Positions 10,159-21,959 are shown, counted from the stretch's first letter. The stretch is 64,000 nt of DNA from Triticum aestivum (GCF_018294505.1 NC_057803.1:685966010-686030009); one strand, 5' to 3'. A program made the numbers and translations. The notes: generated by a model not told the origin, from the sequence alone.

Positions 10159-13100
10159 ATGTCGCTAAGAGGTTTGATGGCCCCTTCAATCATCAATAAT
10201 GATGCCATCCAGGGAGAAACCTTTCTCCCCGGACAGATCTTCGTGTACGGTGGCTTCGTATCGCGGGCCAATTCGCTTGGCTATCTGGAGCAGATCGAAA
10301 GCTATGCCCCTGGCCATCAGGTCAGATTTGGGAGCTTGAACTATGTTGTGGACATCCATGGAGACTTGATCTTTGCCGGATTCGAGACCGCGGTAGCCTC
10401 TCCCGGCCACTTCGATGATCATGACCTAAATCTGTCATCAGGCCGCGTCCAGGAGATCGCTCCTGTAACCGCTCTGGCCCTAGATCCGGAGCAAGCTGCG
10501 CCACCCAAGGACGGGAGGATCAACCCCACCACAGAAGCCACAAATTCCATGGCATTGGAGCCGCATACAGACTTCACCTCTCACAACGTCTTTGTCAGCG
10601 GAACTCGGGACTCGTATCCGGCCGAAAGTTCCGAACCACGTGAGCCCGCGGACACCGAGCTTGATCGTTTATCGATCTTCGAATTTGGCGCCGCGGACAT
10701 CTTCTAGCAGTCGCCTTTGGGCGATGTGCTAAATTCGTTAAAGAACCTGTCCTTGACAAAGGACTCACAGCCGAACTATATCCGGATCGAACTAGGGGCT
10801 GACGGTGGAGAATTTTGTTTCCCACCCGCCACCCACTACATAGCCATGGTCAAGGATTTGACCGACGAGCTTGACTACGACTCCGAGGACATTGACGGTA
10901 TGGACGATGATGCCGGAGAAGAAGAGGTCCAGAACCCGTCGTTCATCGGATGCTGGACGGCCACTTCCTCGTATGATGTATACATGGTGGATGCACCAAA
11001 GGAGAACAACGACGAGGACAAGGAAGATCCCACTGAGGATAAACCTTCTGAAACACGTCCAAGCGCCGGCGTCAGCGGCGCTGCTCTAAGTCATGCCGCA
11101 GCAAAGACAACAATACCGGCATAGGAGAAGACAACACTCCAGAAGGTGCTGACGACAATGAATACCCCGTCGATACAACTAATGAACAAGACGAATGGGA
11201 AGGCGGGCAGGTTAGCCCCGGTAAATAGGCCACACATGGAGATTCGGAGGACAATAATTACCTTCCACTCTCCAAGGACTTGGTGAGCCTCGGCACCGAG
11301 GATTTCATCGTGCCTGAGGAGCCTCTTGAGCAGGACAGCTTCAAGCGCCAGCTAATTGCCACTGCACGGAGCCTGAAAAAGAAGCAGCAGCAGCTTCAAG
11401 CTGACCATGATATGCTAAATGATAAATGGACCGATGTCCTAGCAGCCGAAGAGTATGGCCTCAAGCGTCCAACCAAAAGCTACCCAAAGCGCAAACTGTT
11501 ACCTCAGTTTGACGAGGAGGCGCCGAACTACATACCTCCGTCGTACAATGCGGCAGACCGACCACCACGTGGTCGAGACAAAACGGCAACTCACGCCGAA
11601 CACCAGCCAGCCCCACCTCAGCGCACAGGCAGAGGTAAATTAGCCCATGGGTTACATATGACCTCTGGCAAACCCGGAACAATAAACCAGGACACACTAG
11701 ATCAATCTACGGATCACGAGGGAGTGCCTCGACACGCGACGACGTCCATCTATTCGGACGTGACAAACTTAGTCACGCGTGGGCCGAAAATCGCAGACGG
11801 ACTCCATCCGAGCTACGTCGCGATACGGCCCGATATAGAGACACCGCACACCCTCATTGCTTCACTGATGAGGTCCTGGACCATGAATTCCCAGAAGGGT
11901 TCAAACTTGTGAATATAGAATCATATGATGGAACCACAGACCCCACGGTGTGGATTGAAGACTTCATTCTTCACATTCATATGGCCAGCGGCAATGACCT
12001 CGACGCCATCAAATACCTCCCTTTAAAACTCAAAGGGACAGCTCGGCACTGGCTCAACAGTCTGCCTGCAAATTCCATTGGCAGCTGGGAAGATTTGGAA
12101 GAGGCTTTCCTCGATAACTTCCAAGGTACATATGTTCGACCTCCGGATGCTGATGACCTAAGCCATATAGTTCAACAACCCGGAGAGTCCGCCAGGAAAT
12201 TATGGACTAGGTTCTTAACTAAAAAGAATCAAATCATCGACTGCCTGGATGCCGAAGCCCTAGCAGCCTTCAAACACAGTATCCGCGATGAATGGCTCGC
12301 TCGCCACCTTGGGCAAGAAAAGCCAAAATCCATGGCAGCCCTCACGACACTCATGACCCGCTTTTGTGCGGGCAAGGACAGTTGGTTGGCCCGTAGCAAA
12401 AACAATGCAAGCGATGCCGGCACCCCTAAAGCTAAAACTAGCAAAGACAAGTCTCGACACAATAGATAAAAGCGCCGAAACAACAGTGATAACACCGAGG
12501 ACACAACAGTCAACGCCGGATTCAGGGGCCCTAAGTCCGGTCAGCGGAAGAAGCCGTTCCAAAAGAACAATTCAGGCCCATCCAGCTTAGACCGCATACT
12601 CGACCGTCTGTGCCAGATTCATGGCACCCCAGACAAGCCACCCAATCATACAAATAGAGATTGCTGGGGTTTTAAACATGCCAGCAAATTAAATGCCGAG
12701 AATAGGGAAAAGGGATCGCAAAGCAAGGACGATGAGGAAGAGCCCCAGCAACCGAACACAGGGGGACAGAAGAAGTTTCCCCCTCACATCAAAACGGTGA
12801 ACATGATATATGCTACCCACATCCCCAAGAGGGAGCGCAAGCGTGCACTCAGGGACGTCTACGCAATAGAGCCAGCCGCCCGAAAATTTAATCCATGGTC
12901 ATCATGCCCGATCACCTTTGATCGTCGGGATCATCTGACCAGTATCCGTCACGGTGGCTCAGCCGCACTGGTCTTAGACCCGATAATTGACGGTTTCCAC
13001 CTGACTCGTGTCCTCATGGATGGCGGTATCAGCCTTAGCCTGCTCTATCAGGATACAACGCGAAAAATGGGCATTAACCCACCCCGGATCAAGCCCACCA

Positions 13101-13519
13101 GGACTACCTTCAAAGGAGTCATATCAGGTGTAGAGGCCCGCTGTACGGGCTCAATCACACTCGAGGTTGTCTTCAGATCTCCGGACAACTTCCGAAGCGA
13201 GGAGTTAATCTTTGATATCGACCCCTTTCGCAGCGGCTATCATGCACTGCTCGGACGAACTGCGTTTGCTCGATTCAACGCAGTACCACACTATGCTTAT
13301 CTCAAGCTCAAGATGCCCAGTCCACGCGGCGTCATAACGGTTAATGGAAATACGGAATGCTCCCTCCGTACAGAAGAGCACACAGCTGCCTTAGCAGCAG
13401 AAGTACAGAGCGGCCTTCTCAAGCAGAAACTTAATTCGGCTGCCGAGCCCGCGGACACCGTTAAGAGGGTCCAAACTACTCTGCAGCAGGAAAGCTCGGC
13501 TCGCCAGGAGCTCGACTAG
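10159..13519 (+). pseudogene. gag-protease polyprotein of Gypsy E1 (broken)
   Basis: The likely start is the ATG at 10159 (MSLRGLMAPSIINND), 30 bp after the 5' LTR. The first part (10159 to about 11050) is a family-specific N-terminus with VYGGFVSRANSLGYLEQIE and long acidic stretches such as DLTDELDYDSEDIDGMDDD. A basic RRR/Ser segment and a coiled-coil-like SLKKKQQQLQADHDM follow. The retrotransposon gag domain is at 11909-12400 (IESYDGTTDPTVWIEDF, YLPLKLKGTARHWLNSLP, FLDNFQGTYVRP). A Cys/His segment CQIHGTP...NHTNRDCWGF lies at about 12610-12670, and then the protease with LMDGG and LLGRTAFARF (12797-13400). Damage: TAG at 10705-10707 (CAG in copy D), a frameshift near 11055, another before 11900, and TAA at 12467-12469. 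No pol follows the protease stop. Confidence 0.88.
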
Positions 13520-14763
13520 CAATCCGGCCTCCGTCGCAGTTCCGATCAAGTGGTGGCATACGTGCCATGCGTACATAATTACGCACTCAAAATACCATGG
13601 GCATCAACGGAGGCATAACCAGCTTGTGGTCTGTAATACGGGTCAACCAACGTTGGATACACATACACTTTTATTTTTACTTATTTTCTTTTTCAGGTCT
13701 CAATACCGTAGGCACCATCCGATGGCCTGGTCATTGGTCCTCTTGAAGGATAAACACACCAAGACAGCGAGAAACACAAACGTATGGGGGACTTTTTAGG
13801 TGATTTCATAACAATAACTTTACCTGTTTTCTAGGACCCTCATGCAGCTCTCCCTTGGTTTCAGCATGTCAAATAGCCTGTTGCTTATCGCACTACATGC
13901 ATCAATGCGCCTTGACGTACTAATTAAATTACAATGAGAACAGTTTGTGGTGGAGCTGTAGGACTCCAACTTTTTGGTACCTTTTTTTATTACCTTTCCT
14001 TTTTTTCCTTTTCAGCTCCCCTGTGGATAATCCTATCAGGTAGCACTTGTACACGTTGGTACGCTTGATGTTTGCCAGGGGCTCCATAGCACCCAACATT
14101 ACGGCAACAAAAGTGCAAACACTTTTTATAAGTATAGTTCGGCACTCCGAATTTAGCATTATATGCATTGGCTTCGAATCATGTCTTTGGTCAATAGTTG
14201 GGTTGCCCGGCTCCTGTGGTTGCTACCTTATGTTCCGCTACATCAGCTAAGGTAGTAAAGGGAGAACTACTGCGATTGTTCCTTCGTTTATCCAAAGGAG
14301 CACCTCAGTAGAGAAAGTTGAAAACTGACTGTCATGATGCGGCGAGAGCCGGTCAGCTATTCAGAGGTTACAAATCGTTGGAGATTTCTTCAGCATTACG
14401 CGAAGGATTGGTACTTCCCGATCAGACGCTTATAGCACTCTAGTTTGGATACTAGGGGTTGCACCCATGTTTTTATTGTCGCACTCCTATGGCTAAGTGA
14501 GGGCGTTACAGCCGCATAGTCTGGTTGCCTGGTTCATTGCTCTAAACAACTCCTACAAGGACCATCTAATTGGATCAAGATTGTTTAGATTCCATCCCGA
14601 ACACCCCCATACTACTTACGTGGGGGCAGAAGCCGACGACTGGTTAACCCTCATATTTCATACAACACGGCCGCACATGAAGTAAAAATTTAAAAACATA
14701 ACAAGCATTATATTGCATAAACACTTTGTTTCATCATACAAGGCAGAGGAAGCTCGAATACAT
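13520..14763. other. Non-coding spacer between protease and antisense gene, E1
   Basis: 1.24 kb without credible genes, homologous to 969-2179 and to the reverse of 58513-59725. It occupies the place where pol would sit in an autonomous relative. Confidence 0.7.
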
Positions 14764-17700
14764 TCATTCAAAGATGGTGTCCTTCCCACAATGATCCGCA
14801 ACAACGCGGGACCCCTCTAAGACATCGCCAAAGTATCGCTCAGGTGTGAAGTACTCCTTGCCCTCGCCCCCCCCCCCCCCCGGTCGCTAGCTTGACAGCG
14901 TCTAGCTTTGCCTACCAGACCTTGCAATAAGAGAAGGCCAGACGCGCGCCCTCGATGTAGACGGACCACTTGATGACATCCAACCGAGGACATGCATCCA
15001 CTAGCTTCTTCACGAGGCCGAAGTAGCTGCTGGGAATAGCTCCAGCCGGCCAAAGCCGGACTATCATATCCTTCATGGCCAGTTCGGCCACTCTGTGCAG
15101 GTCGACCAGCTGTTTTAGCTAATCGCTGAAGGGCACCGTATGTTCTAGCACGCAATATTGCGACCAGAACAACTTCTCCGTGGGGCTCCCTTCTTCGGCT
15201 CGGAAGAACTGCGCAGCATCGGCCACACTACGTGGCAGATCAGCAAAGGCCCCTAGAGAACTCTGAATCCGGGTTAGTAAAAGGAATTTCCTCTTCACAC
15301 TCCTGCTTTGCATATTGAATGCCTTACCCGCCGCGATCTTCCTGGCCTCCTGGATCTCATGGAGGGCACCTTGGGCTTCAATCCGGGCCGCCTCCGCACT
15401 CTTACGAGCCTCGGCAAGTTCCGCTTCTTGAGCTGACGCATTGTGCTCCAAGGTCTCACACTTCTTCACTGCATCCTGGAGCTCCTGTTGGACTTCGTTG
15501 ACCCAGGCCTTGAGCCTTTTACGGGCGGCCTACTCCTTAACAGCCTTCCCCTCGGCTTCGACCAGGGCCGCTTTCAGGGCCTCGACCTCGGTCATCGCCT
15601 CTGTTTACATCATGATACTTCGGTCATTGCATATTATTTCCCCCTTTTTCGAATCCATGACAGGTCATTAGTTACCTTGTCTTCCTTGGAGCTGCCTCTT
15701 TACCCGGCCCAGCTCCTCCTCAGCCTCCGCCAGTTTCTACTTTAGTCCAGAGACTTCAGCAGTATGTGAGGCCGCGGCCAACAGCGACGCCTGCGCATAC
15801 ATTTTCAGACAAATTTAGTTAGTTTCCTGCAATAGGAGATTGATCCTCTGTTCAGATTTTTCTTTTCGAACACCGGACAATGTCTCAGGGGCTACTGTCT
15901 ACACTGGGATTTTCTCCTTTTTGCGCTGCTTACCTCAAAACCTGTTAACAGGCTGCTGCAGGCTTCGGTCAGTCCGCTTTTGGCGGACTGGATCCTTTCA
16001 ATTACCATGCCCATAAGGACACGGTGCTCATCTACAAATGGAAGCGCCTCGAAGCGCTTCCAGCAGATTATTCGGTGCCCCTGGTTGGACAGGGGTCACC
16101 AGAGGAACAGGCATCCCCCTTCTTTCGAAGGAGGTAGCATGCCGGATTCCGAGCAGCCCTGGTCTCCTGATTTGAGTCCGGCTGAGGGTCGAACTGAGTT
16201 CGGGCCTCCCCACCAGCCTCCATGGGGATTGACTCCCCTTGGTGTCCGGCGACGGGATTTTCACCTTCTGGCGCCTCCTGAGCCTCTCCCCCGCTTGGAA
16301 CAGTCCTTCGGGACAACACCTCCGCATCATCCTTGGCCTTGGGGGAGTGAGCGGCTGGCGGCGAATTGCTGGCCATCGCCTTGGAATCCAGCGACCCTCC
16401 TGGCGAGGATCGCGGGGAGCTGTTGTTGGCCGGATTACAATAAAGAGGAGAAACTTTATGGGTGGATACAAGTCTTAGTACTTATGATGCGACCCGAGGC
16501 TTAGCGCGGGGGCGTCTCTCCGGACTGTTGTCAACGTCCCATGCGGAGTTATCCGTGAGGGAGCCCTTCCCCTTCTTGGGCACCTCCACCTCTAGAGTCA
16601 TGGAGGCCACCCTCTTCTGCCTCCCCCATCAAGGGGAGAGTCTCTTTCCTCCTCCTCGTCCTCGTCGTCTTTGGCGGCGGGGGAACGGGCCTTGTCTTCG
16701 GACGTCACGTCCGGAGTGCCCTTGCGGCGGGGGCCACTTCGGACCCCCTTGGCCTTTCCTGTGGCCTTCTTCTCTGGTGCCTTATAAGGCGCCAGCTCCA
16801 GCATCTTCGCTAAGCGCGGGATGACTGGTTCTTCAGGCAGGGGAGCCGGACACCGGATCTACTTCGCCTTCTTCAGCTAGTACTGAAAAAGCAATGATAA
16901 TAAAAGCTCAGATACCACCCTTGAAACAAGCAAGTAGGGGATGTGTTGAAGATAACATACCTCGTTGGGGAGGTGATTTATGTCGTGCCCACGGTCCGAA
17001 TCTGTGGTCGGCGGTATCTCGTTACCCTTGAAGAGCAACCTCCAGGCATCTTCATGAGCTGTTTCAAAGAGCCTTTCCAAGGTGTGGTGCTTTTTCGGGT
17101 TGAAATCCCATAGAGGCCGGCTTCGGCTCTGGCAGGGAAGGATCCGGTGCACCAACATCACTTGAATTATGTCGACGAGCTTGATGTCCCTATCGATCAT
17201 GCTTTGAATACACGTTTGTAGCGCAATCAGCTCGTCTGACGAACACCAGTTCGGGATCTTCTCGACCCAGGAGGTAAGTCGCACAGGAGCACATGAGCTG
17301 AATGCGGCAGCCGCGGCCCAGGTGGCGCCGCGGGGTTTGGTGATGTAGAACCATTGTTTCTGCCATTCCTTGACAGACTCCATGAAATGTACCTTTTGGC
17401 CAAGGGACATTGGTGAGCTTGCTCACCATGGCGCCCCCGCACTCTGTGTGCTGTCCGTCCACCACCTTGGGCTTCACGTTAAAGGTTTTGAGCCATAGCC
17501 CGAAGTGGGGGTGGATGCGGAGGAAGGCCTTGCACACGACGATAAACACCGAGATATTGAGGAAGGAGTTCGGGGATAGATCACGGAAGTCTATCCCGTA
17601 ATAGAACATTATCCCACGGACGAAGGGGTGGAGTGGAAACCTTAGCCCGCGAAGGAAATGGGGGAGGAACACTACCCTCTCGTCGGGCTTCAGCGTGGGA

Positions 17701-17831
17701 ATAATTTGTCCTTGGGCTGGAAGACGGTGGGTGATTTCCTTCGCCAGGTACCCAGCCGGTCGAAGCTCAGCGATGTCCTCCTCCTTGACGGAGGAGGCCA
17801 TCCACTTGCCTTGACCTCCGGATCCGGACAT
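14764..17831 (-). pseudogene. Antisense five-exon gene with putative gypsy-type transposon domain, E1
   Basis: Minus-strand exons by comparison with the other copies: exon 1 16961-17831 (ATG at 17831, donor gag|gtatgt), exon 2 about 16486-16882, exon 3 15934 to about 16390, exon 4 15676-15790 (115 bp), exon 5 14764-15600, ending TTTGAATGA. Exon 1 encodes MSGSGGQGKWMASS, then PFVRGIMFYYG, FLRIHPHFGLWLKTF and, after a frameshift near 17400, WFYITKP and HRILPCQ. This is the Transposase_28-like block. Exons 4-5 encode the coiled-coil region with the conserved AGKAFNMQS and FADLPRSVADAAQFFRAEEGS motifs, and a tail ending VVADHCGKDTIFE. Damage: the exon 1 frameshift, TAG at the second codon of exon 2, an apparent GT-to-AT change at the exon 2 donor (16484-16485), further shifts in exon 3, and a poly-C run at about 14868-14881. 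Molecular role unknown. Confidence 0.7.
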
Positions 17832-17941
17832 GGTTGACTGCTTTCTCGAGTGGGAAACAGATAAGAACTTGGGCGCTGGAGCTCAAGAGTGGAAATGCAG
17901 GAGAAGAAAGAAGGCGTGGGAGAAGAAAGGGGAATCTTATC

Positions 17942-17953
17942 TCCTTATAAGGG
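17942..17953 (-). promoter_or_regulatory. TATA element of the antisense gene, E1
   Basis: The minus strand reads CCCTTATAAGGAGATAAGAT, 110-120 bp upstream of the ATG at 17831. The same element occurs at the same distance in the other two copies. Confidence 0.55.
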
Positions 17954-18376
17954 CAGTGAATATTGAACGCCACCCCACTCACCTCAAAATTTGCCTGCTC
18001 CCGAGGGCTGTGTAAACGACACGGTTGGGTTACCCACGCCCGTATTGATGAGAATCCTATAATAAGAGGACACGATCTCTGCTTCGACAAGACGTGCCAA
18101 TGGCAATCGCGTCTAGAAACGTGGAGCGGCAGGCAAAAAACGGTTCGAAATTATGACCGGATGGACGTGATGTCATGTTGTAAAAGTTGTCAGCGGATTA
18201 GACTCATGTATTATTATATTCTCTTTACGGTTGTGTGTGGTGTGTGTTACAGATCCGGACACAATCAATTCGTTCGAAGACTATTCTAGAGTTCGGAAGG
18301 AGGAACCCGTCTTGCAATGCCGAAGACAGAACTACGCGCCGGATACCTTGTCTTTGAAGCCAGGTTCAGGGGCTAC

Positions 18377-18853
18377 TGAGGGAATCCTGGACTAAGGGGT
18401 CCTCGGTCGTCCGTCCTGTTAGCCATGGGCCAGACTGATGGACTGTGAAGATACGAAGACCGAAGACTGCACCCGAGTCCGGATGGGACTCTCCTTGGCA
18501 TGGAAGGCAAGCTTGACGACCAGATATATAGATCCCCTTCTTTGTAACCGACCTTGTGTAACCCTAGATCCTCCCGGTGTCTATATAAACCGGAGGACTT
18601 AGTCCGGATAGGACACTCATTATCATAGCCATACAAGCCAGACCTCTAGGGTTTAGCCATTACGATCTCGAGGTAGATCAACTCTTGTAACACTCATATT
18701 CATCAATATCAATCAAGCAGGACGTAGGGTATTATCTCCATAGAGAGGGCCCGAACCTAGGTAAACATCGTGTCCCTTGTCTCATGTTACCATCGACCTT
18801 AGACGCACAGTTCGGGACCCCCTACCCGAGATCCGCTGGTTTTGACACCGACA
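18377..18853 (+). repeat. 3' LTR of Gypsy E1
   Basis: 477 bp from TGAGGGAATCCTGG to ACACCGACA, preceded by the purine-rich ggttcaggggctac. The TATA box is at about 18579-18590. It is followed by ctcgg, an imperfect match to ctcag before the 5' LTR. Confidence 0.92.
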
Positions 18854-19315
18854 CTCGGGTTGGGCCTTTTTGTTAAACTGTAAATATGACGGGCCCAAGC
18901 CTGGCCCGGCCCGGCCATCGAGCTCAAAATCTAGGTCTAGACCCGGCCAGTGGACAAGGTCGGGTCGGGCTGCCCATGACTGCAGTGTAATGCGGAGAGC
19001 CAACTTCTCGTTGTCGCCAGCGTTCACCTCATGAACTAAGGCGCCCCGGTTGTCCTTGGTGCCGGACACAGCATCGCCACTGCTTCTGGTGCTCGACATT
19101 GGGACAGAGAGGGGAGGGGAACCAATGGAGAGCGGAGTGAAGAGTGAGAGAGTGAAGTTAGGGTTTGGTCCAGTCAGGTTTATCAGTGGGGAGAAAGTAG
19201 GGTCCATGCGGGCCATGGTAGGCCGGACTGACCCGACGAGGGTGTACGTGCATCTTCATATCTGCACCATATATGGGCTGGTCTGAGCGTTGCTGGTCAA
19301 TCCGGGTGTATAGTA
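18854..19315. other. Right part of the interrupted GGCCC repeat and minus-strand coding remnant
   Basis: 18854-18978 is GGCCC-rich and continues the block broken at 9653. 18986-19216 contains a minus-strand open frame with MSSTRSSGDAVSGTKDNRG and VNAGDNEKLALRI, which I do not recognise. It may belong with the remnant at 8806-9547. Confidence 0.4.
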
Positions 19316-19571
19316 CTCCCTCCGTTTCTTTTTACTCCGCATATAAGATTTGGTCAAAGTCAAACTACACAAAGTTTGACCAAATTTATATAAAAAAATA
19401 TGAACATCTACAATACTAAAACTATATAGTATGAAAATACGTTTCATGGTGTATCTGATAATATTGATTTCATATTGTGAATGTTTACATTTTTTAATAT
19501 AAAGTTAGTCAAACTCTACCAAGCTTAGCTTTGACCAAATCTTATATACGGATAAAAAAAAACGAAGGGAA
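19316..19571. mobile_element. Stowaway MITE (Tc1/Mariner, 256 bp)
   Basis: The ends are ctccctccgtttctttttac and its imperfect inverse ggataaaaaaaaacgaaggg. The second TIR block ttggtcaaagtcaaac / tagctttgaccaaat is a typical Triticeae Stowaway feature. Flanking TA dinucleotides are at 19314-19315 and 19572-19573. The interior is AT-rich with no ORF. Confidence 0.9.
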
Positions 19572-20508
19572 TACAGAGGTTTTTCGAGGAGGCCAATTGG
19601 GTCAAGAAAAAGTGACCAGTCAGTACAGAGAGTTCAGGTGTAGATCCAAGTCAACCAGTAGCCTGGCGTCAACTGAAGTCCTGACCAGTGTTTTCTTTTG
19701 TATGCGAAAAGCGAGCACTACAAGCATGTTTGGTTGCCATCCACGTTTTGCCACATTTTTGTGCCGCAGGTGTGGTAAATTGATGCAAATGTTTGGTTGC
19801 AGTGGCATGTCACACTTTTCCAGTCACATATCCCACTTATCATAGACTCAGTTGCTAGCCAATTTTTTGCCCACAAACGTGGCAACCAATTTGGCCACCA
19901 CAAAAACTGTACAAAAATGTTTGTGAAACTTTTGTCACAAAGGTTCCTAGCTAGCACGACTAGTCCGGCCGGCCGAAGGACGTACACGTACGGTGCCGAC
20001 GGATTCGTATCCTTGCTCAGTTGCTCTCTCCCCCAACCTCTAGGTGCGTACGTGCACTGCTCTGGGTACGCCGGGACTGGCGCCAGCGATACGCCGGGGT
20101 GACGTTTCCTTTGGTTGGTGTGGGTGTGGGTGTGGTCGGGCCGGCGTGTGCAGCACAGCAGACGGCCTATCTTCATCGATCCCGGCCGCGTGCCTTGTTT
20201 CTCTGGCAAACGAACGAGCGTCGTTCAGCGACGTCCGTGTACGCATTCTTATCCATCTACCTCTACTGGCAACGATGGTTCGGCACGAACGGACGTGAGA
20301 ACAACCCGCCCGGCCGGGGCGAGGGGAGGGGAGGGGTTGTTGGACCTGCAGCTGACGGCGATGCCCTGTTACCGTCGGCCATGCCCTTTTGGGCTTTGAA
20401 GGCAACCCAAGGAGTTAGGCCCGTGTCCTGCCGCTGTAGGAGTAGGTGCTGGTAGGTGCATTCAAGAGTCTTTTCACGTAAGTTTCCTGGTCCTTCATGG
20501 CCAAGGTT
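19572..20508. other. Mostly unassigned sequence; possible degenerate MITE at 19730-19900
   Basis: The stretch 19731-19757 (ttggttgccatccacg...) recurs inverted at about 19866-19898 (gtggcaaccaatttgg), suggesting an old short inverted-repeat element. From 19960 to 20460 the DNA is GC-rich with overlapping low-complexity frames on both strands that I do not accept as genes. No RNA gene was recognised. Confidence 0.35.
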
Positions 20509-21085
20509 TTTTTTTTACCTGATAAAACTTCATATCTATCCATTGACTGTCAAAGTAAGTATAGAAGACCCTAGAAGCATAAAAAAAGAAATTGAAGGTC
20601 CATAGCCCATTTAGCGACGAACACAATTACTGGACCGAGCCGAAAACGTGCCGCCGTCAACACCCCTCCCTCACCGGGGCCGGACAGACTTTGTTGTAGT
20701 AAGTAAGAAAGTTGTCGTACAAAGATCACATAGGATAAACACACCAGAACAACAACCACTGTCGATGAAGAAAAACATGTTGATCAAGAAGATCTAGCCT
20801 CCACACACACATACGCAGACGAATGAAGAACGGATTCAAGCGGATCCATCGAAGACAAACGCCACCCCCCGGCGGTGCATCCCACCCCCCGACGCTAGGC
20901 GAGGAGAATATTGTCCTATTTTCAGGGAGCAGTCGCCTGCTTGCCTTTCTGAGCAGGACACAAACCCTAAACGGATACAAAAAGGCACCTACAATTGAAA
21001 TTAGAGCCCTCCCACTAGTAAGGATCGAGATCCACCATGCCTCTCATGGCCTAAAGCCGCAACAGACGAGATAGATGTGTGTCGC
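20509..21085 (-). mobile_element. Short retroposon, minus-strand copy with poly(A) tail
   Basis: Read on the minus strand this block aligns by eye with 21400-21900. Shared words include ATGGTGGATC, TTTGTGTCCTGCTCAG, TCATCGACAGTGGTTGTTGTTCTG and CCTATGTGATCTT. Its downstream end on the minus strand runs into GGTAAAAAAAAA (the T-run just right of 20508), consistent with a poly(A) tail. The upstream limit near 21085 is approximate and no target duplication was identified. There is no significant ORF, so it is a non-coding retroposon or a degenerate LINE/SINE-like unit. Confidence 0.5.
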
Positions 21086-21315
21086 ACCGACATGGGGCGA
21101 GCAGCCCTAGCTGCCTTTGAGTTGCTAGAGCACAACCAAGGGTACGCGTGCGTAAATTAAAGTTTTAGCGGTGTTCATGACATTGTGTTTTTTTACCATA
21201 TAAGTACAGATGTGTATTTTCTGCAAGTCCGGTACATTTGATCTTGCGGAACTCGGGTTTGTGTCCTCGTATGACCTTTCTTTCGAATCCATTGAGTTAT
21301 AATTTGGTCCTCGTA

Positions 21316-21959
21316 TATGTGATGCAGCTGTCTCCTCCCTAAGAAAAGCCTAGGGTTTCTTTGTCTCCCGCCGGCGCCATCGTCCTTCTGCCATGTTTTC
21401 GGTGGCCTTAGGGCCATGGCGTCATGGTGGATCCCACCCTTACCGACGGGAGGGCAATGTTTTCAGATGTTACTTTGAGTTTAGTTGGGCTTTGTGTCTT
21501 GCTCAGGAAGACGAGATGGTGGTGGCTCCTTGAAGATGAAATAAGATTTTTCGTGTTTAGCCCCCGTTTCAGTGGCGTGTCTAGCATCGTCGTTGAGCGA
21601 GTGAAGGTGTGCCTCCTATGGATCTGTCCTTGGTAGATTTGCTCGGATCTGGTCGTAGTTCGTCTACCTTCGTGTGTCTTCAGATTGGATCATTTTGATC
21701 TATGCTACTCTTCATCGACGGGGGTTGTTGTTCTGCTGCGCTAGTCCTATGGGACCTTAGCATGACGATTTTTCGACTGTCAACGAAAACAAGTTTTGCC
21801 CGACTCCGATAAGGGAGGGACGACGGCGGTGCGCCTTCGATTCGCTTCAGTGCTTGTAGTCGTCGCTGGGATGTTTATGGATCTGGATGTAACTTTTATT
21901 ATCTCTTGTATTCGTTGTATCCAAGATGAATAGATCAAAACATTTCTTGCAAAAAGAAA
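21316..21959 (+). mobile_element. Short retroposon, plus-strand copy with 17-bp target-site duplication
   Basis: The 644-bp block is bracketed by perfect 17-bp direct repeats, ataatttggtcctcgta, at 21299-21315 and 21960-21976. It ends in an A-rich tail (gcaaaaagaaaa) right before the second repeat. Long variable-length duplications plus a 3' A-tail are hallmarks of LINE-driven retroposition. The 5' end contains gcctagggtttctttgtc and the 3' end gtatccaagatgaatagatc. A 70-codon frame at 21424-21636 has no recognised domain. The block is homologous to the minus-strand copy at 20509-21085. The family was not identified. Confidence 0.7.

Larger units (their letters stand above)
9654..18853 (+). 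mobile_element. Complete Gypsy LTR retrotransposon E1 (gag-protease plus antisense gene, no pol)
   Basis: This is a full element of 9.2 kb with two LTRs of 476-477 bp, a near-perfect 5-bp target duplication (ctcag/ctcgg), a primer-binding-site region just after the 5' LTR and a purine-rich ggttcaggggctac just before the 3' LTR. In order it holds sense gag and protease (10159-13519), a 1.2-kb spacer, and a five-exon gene on the opposite strand (17831 down to 14764). No reverse transcriptase, RNase H, integrase or chromodomain frame exists anywhere inside, so mobilisation would need enzymes from another element. The two LTRs differ at roughly two dozen sites by eye, nearly all transitions, suggesting insertion on the order of a couple of million years ago (rough inference). 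Confidence 0.9.

Noticed and set aside
20021..20455. ORFs of 80-144 codons near 20000-20450
   Set aside because: Cys/Arg/Gly-rich frames on both strands with no homology I can recognise.
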